Source of the DNA: Candidatus Thalassarchaeaceae archaeon
Lineage (GTDB): Archaea; Thermoplasmatota; Poseidoniia; Poseidoniales; Thalassarchaeaceae
Length of the DNA: 47,752 bases
Assembly: GCA_023268715.1 (NCBI GenBank)
Contig: JALRLV010000001.1
Coordinates: 139,597-187,348 of the forward strand
Direction of reading: 5' to 3'
Under the pieces are notes generated by a model, which worked only from the letters and a program-made list of their open reading frames with translations, had not been told where the DNA came from and did not search any database. A program made the position numbers and the translations under genes. Of this stretch, positions 42,401 to 47,752 are shown piece after piece. Positions within the stretch are counted from its first letter, which is position 1, and the number at the start of each line of letters is the position of its first letter.

Positions 42401-42973
42401 TTGACAGTAGACTCGGACATTGATAAAGTATCGGCATCAACAACAATACGACTTGTGAAAACAATCCCAGTAGAAGATGGACCTGATGTAGGATTTATGG
42501 CCAAACTCGCTGCCAATATCGTATTCGTTTTCGCTGGATTAGCCGCTATGGTTGTGGTATCGGTAATTACATTCAGAGTAGTCAAAGAAGCGAGAGCACC
42601 ATTAGAGGAGTATTCGAGCATCGAGGATTATTCTCCGAGTTTTGTCAATCTTGGCGATGACAATTCAGTCCCCGCAGCTCCAGACCTCCCAGCAGCAGAC
42701 GAAGTAGCCAATTCGATGTACGGTGGGTCTGCTGAGATTTTTGAAAATCCAGCCGCAGAAATGCCACCTCCACCACTTCCAACAGAAGAAGAGCCTACTT
42801 CTTCTGAAAAGCCACTACCAGAAGAACCGGAACCAGAGGTTGAATCGTCTCAAGAAATGGATTTACCTCCTGGCGTACCACCAATTCCTGAGGAAGGGTT
42901 ACCTCAAGGGTGGACCATGGAGCAGTGGGCCTATTATGGTGAAAAATGGTTAGAGCAAAACAAGGGCGAATAA
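39488..42973 (+). CDS. Large surface protein with C-terminal membrane anchor, 1161 aa
   Basis: A signal peptide (MRNLSPLALFAILMVTSLSP) is followed by about 1000 extracellular residues of beta-sandwich type: an N-terminal part with a Ca-binding-like DVDGDGTIDC loop (40052-40084) and a jelly-roll-like segment, then several CARDB/NEW3-like Ig-fold repeats with NTGNQRAIWNL, NDGNSEEAFDL and NNGNMPDKFTI at their starts. One membrane helix (about 42507-42570) and a Pro/Glu-rich cytoplasmic tail end in LPQGWTMEQWAYYGEKWLEQ. The anchored Ig-like array suggests adhesion or an envelope role. The ATG at 39488 gives the signal peptide at once; the open frame begins 41 codons earlier but looks non-coding there. 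Confidence 0.8.
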   Translation: MRNLSPLALFAILMVTSLSPLAFGPTLEHDPSREVSPRALIDFEVSDIELGNGSLQAREWVNPDGSIVQYVMRDELIQINVTFTQAGTSGQPASAIGKMQIWHPVGVMVAEWSVNMTLSGAQSFRAEFYWTPTAAQSYLDDDGYLLGGIILRGIVDGGLADDNYDNNQFDRLMPVAIWNDPMENGICGDVDGDGTIDCPNQLSYNNPTWVGAGYDTDGSLSDDPDYYGHWRMENASSAVGERHWRVSRPGADYASNRMDRLWWGWLTPFDSCADPGHGLGSGTYDPTVSTIYANYFCRARIRGFDYLNLQLVTNAWGSMGQGDTVRLEADAGNDEFFNYSAMPLSTTFGNWTQLVWNMTDVHPTGDYTLAFRFDSDSSVATQGIHLDGFILFGIERVPEYTLDVECDDPLPNAYIVIPADPTPPTLGCTVKNNGYVDITLRVYTDVSNQSWMWDFPLRIDSNHPTDFDNNVVTKNIKPLETMDLWVNLTIPDGATVQEVDWYVHIGDGITNFSKWSINLPVDVTASYSSYLTQKELENPAITLLPGETGDVVMTLKNTGNQRAIWNLGGTFADNRWSASNLVWTNETGVEITSIEMDLNEKLELNARITSPDEITPGTYAITLIASGRAPANFQTEWTINVEVPIDHDLKLVPQIREMMAPSDGALRWIEIQLVNDGNSEEAFDLSIAADWRLGLEMNAEQTLGIDPFGGDTSVLLLFPMPYGIENETYQIWVHATSQINPEYQKSVQLLLTVPETYLIEVPDLDLTNEVYRAGDDARTMRWEVWNNGNMPDKFTISFDKSHEDITVFATGLNNGKTDWIQPGSSVNLTVSYAFDQGADGDRTVTLIAESQQAGTIGQTVSAEGEADFKVGQVGWLLVTPPAGIVIEDKGEVTLEFVVTNLNPSSEQLMRADIDRISEPDLFFNVEDVRVNSEDRDFVLPANATKIVTVTVDLNQQNLDNLAENTMTFNVILTVDSDIDKVSASTTIRLVKTIPVEDGPDVGFMAKLAANIVFVFAGLAAMVVVSVITFRVVKEARAPLEEYSSIEDYSPSFVNLGDDNSVPAAPDLPAADEVANSMYGGSAEIFENPAAEMPPPPLPTEEEPTSSEKPLPEEPEPEVESSQEMDLPPGVPPIPEEGLPQGWTMEQWAYYGEKWLEQNKGE

Positions 42974-43001
42974 TGTCCGTAAATTGAGTATCGGTTCGCT
43001 A

Positions 43002-43029
43002 CCTCGCGCTCGCGCATGCGTGTGCGAGG
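43002..43029. promoter_or_regulatory. Dyad-rich GC segment upstream of the thermosome gene
   Basis: CCTCGC (43002-43007) and GCGAGG (43024-43029) flank a segment with the palindrome CGCATGCG (43013-43020). A second hairpin, GACCC-CCACTT-GGGTC (43036-43051), follows. CTTATGAC at about 43031 may be a TATA-like element. The 10-mer CGCGCATGCG also occurs at 7221-7230, upstream of the phytoene/squalene synthase-like gene. These could be heat-shock or other regulator sites; nothing beyond sequence symmetry supports that. Confidence 0.35.
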
Positions 43030-43084
43030 CCTTATGACCCCCACTTGGGTCGGCTGATTGCTGGATTCTGGAGCGTGATTTCCG

Positions 43085-44695
43085 ATGTACAACGGTCAAC
43101 AACCAATTTTCATTCTCAAAGAAGGAACGACTAGAACAAGTGGTAAGACTGCACAAAGCAACAATATTGCTGCCGCAAAAGCAGTTTCTGACGCGGTTAG
43201 GAGTACCCTTGGACCCAAGGGTATGGACAAGATGTTAGTCGATTCCATGGGTGATGTTGTAATCACCAATGATGGAGCGACCATTCTCAAAGAGATGGAT
43301 ATTGAACATCCCGCTGCAAAGATGATTATTGAAATCGCAAAGACTCAGGAACAACATTGCTTCGACGGAACAACTAGTGCGGTTGTAATTGCTGGAGAAT
43401 TGCTAAAGCGCAGTGAAGATTTGGTTGAGCAAAACGTTCATCCAACCGTCATTTGTGAAGGTTTTAGGCTTGCTTCAGATAAGGCTGCTGACCTTATTGA
43501 TTCTCATGCAATTGAAGTGAACGAAGAAAAATTGCATGAGGTTGCGAAGACCGCATTAACAGGCAAGAGTGCAGGAGCGGTCAAGGAATTCCTTGCTGAC
43601 ATATCCGTAAGGGCAGTATTGGCAGTTGCACAAGATTCCGATGATGGAGTGGTTGTCGATTTGGACGATATCAAGATCGAGAAAAAGCAAGGCGGCTCAA
43701 TTAAGGATAGTACGTTGGTGGATGGAATTATTCTAGACAAGGAAAGAGTCCACTCAGGCATGCCTCGATCTGTTGCGGATGCTAAGGTCGCATTGATTAA
43801 TTCCGCAATTGAGGTGAAGAAGACCGAGGTAGATGCAAAGATTCAGATTACAGATCCAAATATGCTTGCTCAATTCCTCGATGAAGAAGAAGCCTTCCTG
43901 AAAGGGCTAGTTGACACAATCATTGCAAGTGGTGCTAATGTTGTAATCTGCCAGAAGGGAATTGATGACCTAGCTCAACACTACATGGCGAAGGCTGGTC
44001 TTTTCGCAATCCGTAGAGCAAAGAAGAGTGATATGGAAGCCCTGTCAAAAGCAACTGGTGGAAATATCATCACAAATATCGACGACCTTAGCGACGGTGA
44101 TCTCGGTCAAGCGGCCAAGGTAGAGGAGCGAAAAATCGGCGATTCAGACATGGTTTTCATCACTGGTTGCCCTCAGGCGAAGAGTGTTAGCGTACTACTT
44201 CGAGGTGGTACAGAGCATGTTGTAGATGAAATTAGGCGGGCTTTCGACGACGCGGTAGGCGTTGTTGCAGTAGCTCACGAAGATGGAGCAGTATTGACCG
44301 GAGGAGGTTCAGTTCTGGCTGCCATTAGCCGAGACTTGCGCTCTTACGCAGAAGGAATCGGTGGCAGAGAACAGATGGCAATTGAGGCCTTTGCCGGGGC
44401 ACTAGAGGTCATCCCAAGGACGCTCGCTGAGAATGCAGGATTAGACCCCGTCAACACAATCATTGATCTACGAAAGGCACATTCCGAAGGCCTATCTTCA
44501 CATGGAGTGAACGTCTACGATGGAGGAGTTGTCGATATGGCAGATAGCAAGGTCTACGAGCCAAGTCGAGTTGTTGAACAGGCGATTCAAAGTGCATCAG
44601 AGACTGCAGTCATGATTCTCAGAATAGACGATGTAATCTCAAGCAAGGGTGGAGGCGGAGCCGACCCTGCTGACTTTGATGGCTTTGATATGTAG
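43085..44695 (+). CDS. Thermosome subunit (group II chaperonin)
   Basis: An ATP-driven protein-folding subunit of the double-ring archaeal chaperonin. Family landmarks: [59 protein letters not shown], the [18 protein letters not shown] and [11 protein letters not shown] segments, and [21 protein letters not shown] at the end. The length, 536 aa, is normal for the family. The nucleotide motif that reads GDGTT in most thermosomes is FDGTT here (93-97), with Asp94 kept. The C-terminal tail is short and acidic ([15 protein letters not shown]) instead of the usual Gly/Met-rich repeat. GGAG lies about 10 nt before the ATG. A 7-bp hairpin follows the stop. Confidence 0.96.
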   Translation: MYNGQQPIFILKEGTTRTSGKTAQSNNIAAAKAVSDAVRSTLGPKGMDKMLVDSMGDVVITNDGATILKEMDIEHPAAKMIIEIAKTQEQHCFDGTTSAVVIAGELLKRSEDLVEQNVHPTVICEGFRLASDKAADLIDSHAIEVNEEKLHEVAKTALTGKSAGAVKEFLADISVRAVLAVAQDSDDGVVVDLDDIKIEKKQGGSIKDSTLVDGIILDKERVHSGMPRSVADAKVALINSAIEVKKTEVDAKIQITDPNMLAQFLDEEEAFLKGLVDTIIASGANVVICQKGIDDLAQHYMAKAGLFAIRRAKKSDMEALSKATGGNIITNIDDLSDGDLGQAAKVEERKIGDSDMVFITGCPQAKSVSVLLRGGTEHVVDEIRRAFDDAVGVVAVAHEDGAVLTGGGSVLAAISRDLRSYAEGIGGREQMAIEAFAGALEVIPRTLAENAGLDPVNTIIDLRKAHSEGLSSHGVNVYDGGVVDMADSKVYEPSRVVEQAIQSASETAVMILRIDDVISSKGGGGADPADFDGFDM

Positions 44696-44702
44696 GGTCC
44701 AA

Positions 44703-44719
44703 TACGACCGTAGGTCGTA
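44703..44719 (+). terminator. Perfect 7-bp hairpin with GTA loop after the thermosome gene
   Basis: TACGACC-GTA-GGTCGTA begins 7 bases after the thermosome stop. It is the third gene-end hairpin in this window with a three-base loop. No long T run follows. Confidence 0.5.
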
Positions 44720-44790
44720 ACACTAGTCAACATCAAGTTCAAGAATCGCTTTCCGCTGGAGCGGCCATAAGTCGGAGTTGAGTTAGGAAG

Positions 44791-46764
44791 ATGGCTATCG
44801 TCAGTGTCTATATCGAAGAGGGTTGTATCACCTGTGATGCCTGTGAAGAGACACTTCCCGAAGTATTCCATGTGACGGATGATACCTGTTACATCAAGGC
44901 CGATGTCAGACTTGATGGCGGCTATGATAGGAACGAAGCAAAAGCCGGTCTAAAACCCGATACCATAACACAATTTCACGACGAAATTCTTGATGCAGCC
45001 GACGGCTGTCCTGTGGATGTAATCATCGTAGTTGAAGGTGGAGAAACAGAGGCTGCTGTCGAGGAAGAAGCTCCTATCGCAATAGAGGAGGTGGTTCCTG
45101 AGCCTGCGGCCGTCGAGAATGTTGAGGTGGCTGGAGATGACCTTGAACAACTTCTGAGTGCTGGCGACCGAAGTCTAGCAATTTTATTTGGTTCTCAGTC
45201 AGGAAACTCCGAAGCCTTGGCAGCTAAGTTTGCAAAACAGGCATCAGAATATGGTCTTGAGGGCACAGTCTACGATATGGATGGTTTTGACTTCGCATCT
45301 CTTTCCGCTATGAAGCGTCTTTTGATAATTTGCTCAACTTGGGGAGAGGGGGAAATGCCAGATAATGCAGAAGACCTTTGGCAGGTTGCGAAGAAAGCCT
45401 CACCGGGTTCACTCAATGGAGTTCATTACTCAGTTCTAGCACTAGGAGATACAAGTTACGAATTATTCTGCGAATCCGGAAAGGATTGGGATGAGCAGTT
45501 AGAGAAACTAGGGGCAACCCGTCTTGTAAAGCGGGTTGATTGTGATGTTGACTACGAATCAATGGCAGCCGCCTGGGCAGTTGACTCATTGGCATCCATG
45601 GCGGCTGTTGACGGCACCGGTGTTTTCCACGAAGAAATGGTAGAAGCAATCAAAGAATACGTTGCAGGTGGGGATGAAGGTGCAGATGGAGAAGATGGAT
45701 TTACCGTACCTGATATTTCCGCAGAGTCGATTCAAGCGGAGATCAGCATCTTCCGATATGACCCAGAGGCCGCAACGACAGGCTCTGACACATGGGTCTG
45801 CGCAATGCCAGGTCACTTGAGCCTGTTAGAGGCGCTTAGAACCATCAAGGGCACTCACGATGGCAGCCTTTCATTCCGTGATGGTGCATCCGATGACTCA
45901 ACCACTGCGATTTGTGTAAATGGTCGTTTAGTGCTACCTGGATTAGTTCGTTTAGACGCGGTAGCACCAACTCGTGACGGTACACTTAGGCTGCGAATTG
46001 ACCCGTTACCAGGATTCGAGGTAATTCGAGATTTGGTAGTCGATCATTGGTCTATGGAGCGTCGAAGAGAATCTACCGAACCTTGGATGATTGCCGCAAC
46101 CCGAGAAGGGGCTGCAACCATGCAAGGAAACATTGGGTTGATGGAGCCTAATGTTGCAACCGCTCTACACTCAATTACAGATTTTGGTAGTTCAGCCTTA
46201 TTGCAAGCATCTTCCGATGCAGTTCCCCATGCAAATGGTTACCTCGGGCCCGCAGTTTTGGCCTCGGTTTGGGCAAGGAGAAATGACCCTAGGTCATCTG
46301 CTTCTTCTGTCAGCCATCTTGATGATATATTGGCTAGCTCGAATGGAATTAAGGCTGAGACAGACCTTGCAAGTATCCGTAGGCAGAATGGTTCTGGATT
46401 AGTCGTATCAGAAGCCTTGTTAGACGCAAAAACACATGTCTTGGAGCGCGACGCATTCAACGGCCGTCACGGTAAGCATGTTTGGTGGTACACCTGGACT
46501 CTCAAGTCAAGTGGCAAGGTCAATGACACCGTTCTATATCGTCAGGTTTTGGGCCCAATTGGGCTATTGGGTAATGTCACTTCTGGCGTGACTGCTAGGA
46601 TGATGACTGGATTTAGCCGCACGGGTGGCGACATGATTACTGATATGCTAGCTTTCATTGCTCCACCCGCAGGTATTGGAAAGATGCCGCGTCAATTCAA
46701 TTCCTCTGTGGATAATCACCATGAAGTAGTGGCGATATTCAACGAATTAGACGGTAGGTTCTGA
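44791..46764 (+). CDS. Ferredoxin-flavodoxin-SdhB-like fusion protein lacking SdhB cluster cysteines
   Basis: The layout over 657 aa is as follows. A one-cluster ferredoxin occupies 1-82 (Cys12-x2-Cys15-x2-Cys18 and Cys73-Pro), then an Ala/Glu-rich linker. A sulfite-reductase-type flavodoxin occupies about 127-270, with its FMN loops intact (GSQSGNSEA, CSTWGEGEMPDN, LGDTSYELFCESGKDWD). A succinate dehydrogenase/fumarate reductase iron-sulfur-subunit-like region starts at about 315 (ISIFRYDPE, LSLLEALRTIKGTHDGSLSF, PLPGFEVIRDLVVD, NGYLGPAVL). In that region the Cys series for the 2Fe-2S, 4Fe-4S and 3Fe-4S clusters is gone: only Cys337 and Cys375 remain, and 376-657 has none. An electron-transfer role is inferred for the first two domains; the SdhB part would be structural. 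An HdrB-like gene follows after 9 bases. Confidence 0.8.
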   Translation: MAIVSVYIEEGCITCDACEETLPEVFHVTDDTCYIKADVRLDGGYDRNEAKAGLKPDTITQFHDEILDAADGCPVDVIIVVEGGETEAAVEEEAPIAIEEVVPEPAAVENVEVAGDDLEQLLSAGDRSLAILFGSQSGNSEALAAKFAKQASEYGLEGTVYDMDGFDFASLSAMKRLLIICSTWGEGEMPDNAEDLWQVAKKASPGSLNGVHYSVLALGDTSYELFCESGKDWDEQLEKLGATRLVKRVDCDVDYESMAAAWAVDSLASMAAVDGTGVFHEEMVEAIKEYVAGGDEGADGEDGFTVPDISAESIQAEISIFRYDPEAATTGSDTWVCAMPGHLSLLEALRTIKGTHDGSLSFRDGASDDSTTAICVNGRLVLPGLVRLDAVAPTRDGTLRLRIDPLPGFEVIRDLVVDHWSMERRRESTEPWMIAATREGAATMQGNIGLMEPNVATALHSITDFGSSALLQASSDAVPHANGYLGPAVLASVWARRNDPRSSASSVSHLDDILASSNGIKAETDLASIRRQNGSGLVVSEALLDAKTHVLERDAFNGRHGKHVWWYTWTLKSSGKVNDTVLYRQVLGPIGLLGNVTSGVTARMMTGFSRTGGDMITDMLAFIAPPAGIGKMPRQFNSSVDNHHEVVAIFNELDGRF

Positions 46765-46773
46765 GGTGAGAAT

Positions 46774-47634
46774 GTGGCAATAAAATATGCTTATCATCCC
46801 GGAAACGTCTCTCACAGCAGTTCTCCAGAAGTCGCTGTGACTATGGAGTCCTTCGCCCGAGCCATGGGGATTACTCTAGTCCCTTTGCCGGGTGCAACAA
46901 GTTGTGGAGCAGGAATTGTTCGGCAAGCAAATCGCAGACTACAACTTACTCTCAATGCTCGAACTTTTGCCATGGCAGAAGCAGAGGGTCTGAACATCCT
47001 AACTCCATGTGCCGCAACCGCTGGAAATCTACAAGAGGACTTGATGGCATTACAATCTGACCAAATTCTCATGCAAGAAGTCAATGAGACTCTAGAGAAT
47101 ACCTGTGGGTTAACAATGACTGGTGAGGTGGAGATTCACCATATTTTACACGCTTTAGTCGATGAAATCGGTCTTGATAAACTAGAGGAGAAGGTCAAGA
47201 ATCCAATCGATTTCACTGTTGCAGGATATTACGGTCCAAATATACAACAAGAGGGTGCTTGTGGCGGCGACGACGTATACGATCCAAATTATCTTGAGCA
47301 GGTAATTTCGACTTTGGGAGGAACTCCAGTAAGTTGGGAAGCAAGGACCCAAAGTGTGGGTGTACCGGGTCTCTTTGCAGAAGAACCTACGGTAATGAAG
47401 CAGGCTGCTGAGGCCCTATCCGAAGCAAAAGCAGAGGGCGCAGACCTAATTGTAAGCGCATGCAACCTATCCCAAGCAGTACTCGATATTTACCAAGGTA
47501 AAGCCGGTAGAAATACAGGACTTTCAACAAATATTCCGGTAATTCATCTTTGTGAGATGCTTTCGTTTGCACTTGGATGCCACAATAAGAGATTGGCTCT
47601 TTTGAGGACTAGAATCGCAGTAATCGGCGATTGA
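46774..47634 (+). CDS. HdrB/SdhE-like CCG-domain protein with eroded cysteine motifs
   Basis: A 286-aa protein with the layout of heterodisulfide reductase subunit B and the SdhE/SdhC subunit of archaeal succinate:quinone reductases: a YxPG start (here YHPGN, normally PGC), a first CCG-like site (TSCGAG), LTPCAATAG, then a second half with AGYYGPNIQ (normally YYGC), QSVG where CCGG is expected, and ADLIVSACNLSQAVLD (normally CPxC). About four of the usual ten or so cysteines are left, plus a few others (including GACGG). Binding of the family's non-cubane 4Fe-4S cluster is therefore doubtful. The GTG at 46774 is preceded by GAGGTGAG, and it is close-coupled with the SdhB-like fusion. The SdhB-HdrB pairing echoes TfrB and class E succinate dehydrogenase. 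Confidence 0.75.
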   Translation: MAIKYAYHPGNVSHSSSPEVAVTMESFARAMGITLVPLPGATSCGAGIVRQANRRLQLTLNARTFAMAEAEGLNILTPCAATAGNLQEDLMALQSDQILMQEVNETLENTCGLTMTGEVEIHHILHALVDEIGLDKLEEKVKNPIDFTVAGYYGPNIQQEGACGGDDVYDPNYLEQVISTLGGTPVSWEARTQSVGVPGLFAEEPTVMKQAAEALSEAKAEGADLIVSACNLSQAVLDIYQGKAGRNTGLSTNIPVIHLCEMLSFALGCHNKRLALLRTRIAVIGD

Positions 47635-47636
47635 TT

Positions 47637-47752
47637 TTACTCTTCGACCGGGTTGAATTGTTCAAGCCCTGTCTGACCTCTTGGTCTGAATGTAGAGGGT
47701 GGAAGTTGCCCGGAGTCAGTGGATTCGTTTTGATTGGTAATTTCTTCAACTT
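47637..47752 (-). CDS. 3' end of an unrecognised gene running off the window
   Basis: The minus strand stays open from the window edge to a TAA at 47637-47639, encoding a hydrophilic tail (ESTDSGQLPPSTFRPRGQTG, then LEQFNPVEE). It stops 2 bases from the convergent HdrB-like stop, a spacing typical here. Low complexity and short length prevent assignment. Confidence 0.5.
   Translation of the reverse strand, partial: VEEITNQNESTDSGQLPPSTFRPRGQTGLEQFNPVEE

Overview
The window looks like a chromosomal segment of a planktonic archaeon of the Marine Group II / Candidatus Poseidoniales type. Archaeal markers are an ABCE1/RLI ribosome-recycling ATPase, a thermosome subunit, a short archaeal triosephosphate isomerase, an archaeal NMN adenylyltransferase, a DRG-type GTPase and a tiny eL41-like ribosomal protein. 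TATA boxes lie about 26-27 nt before several start codons, which suggests leaderless mRNAs. Bacterial-type genes are mixed in: GrpE, a SprT-like protease, a five-gene oligopeptide ABC transporter, and a squalene-type trio. Two genes are of a kind better known from eukaryotes (type II glutamine synthetase, D-amino-acid oxidase). Secreted proteins carry the GC...DDGSC modules common in marine genomes. The lineage name is inferred from this gene mix; no search was run.

Layout. 1-3.5 kb: the end of a DRG GTPase gene, an unrecognised gene overlapping nadM, and a secreted pectinacetylesterase/Notum-like lipoprotein. 3.5-12 kb: a co-directional minus-strand block, read in the order sucC, sucD, HpnE-like FAD enzyme, two squalene/phytoene-synthase paralogues, ABCE1 and grpE. 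12-16.5 kb: a sugar-nucleotide pyrophosphorylase, tpiA, a degenerate RecB/Cas4-like nuclease, a 35-codon eL41-like gene, tRNA-Arg, a membrane protein, a SprT-like protease and tRNA-Ala. 16.6-24.8 kb: a complete peptide ABC transporter whose permease and first ATPase both carry extra predicted membrane helices. 24.8-34.4 kb: an MFS transporter, glutamine synthetase II, Nudix, D-amino-acid oxidase, a zinc-ribbon protein, a PrsW-like protease, a DUF92 protein and a large membrane protein with a cysteine-less peroxiredoxin-like domain. 34.4-43 kb: tRNA-Trp, a secreted subtilase, an aminotransferase, membrane proteins and a 1161-residue surface protein. 43-47.7 kb: a thermosome subunit and a two-gene redox unit.

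How the genes fit together. The subtilase, peptide transporter, aminotransferase, D-amino-acid oxidase and glutamine synthetase fit a protein- and peptide-degrading heterotroph. sucCD and tpiA give central carbon metabolism. The squalene-type trio suggests isoprenoid lipid synthesis from prenyl diphosphates.

The most unusual parts are two. First, 44791-47634 encodes a ferredoxin-flavodoxin-SdhB-like fusion whose SdhB part has lost the iron-sulfur cysteines, next to an HdrB/SdhE-like protein whose CCG motifs are also eroded. Second, 22020-23750 encodes an ABC ATPase with two pairs-of-helices insertions inside its nucleotide-binding domain. No CRISPR array, insertion sequence or phage gene was seen, and no gene-free stretch exceeds 300 bases.
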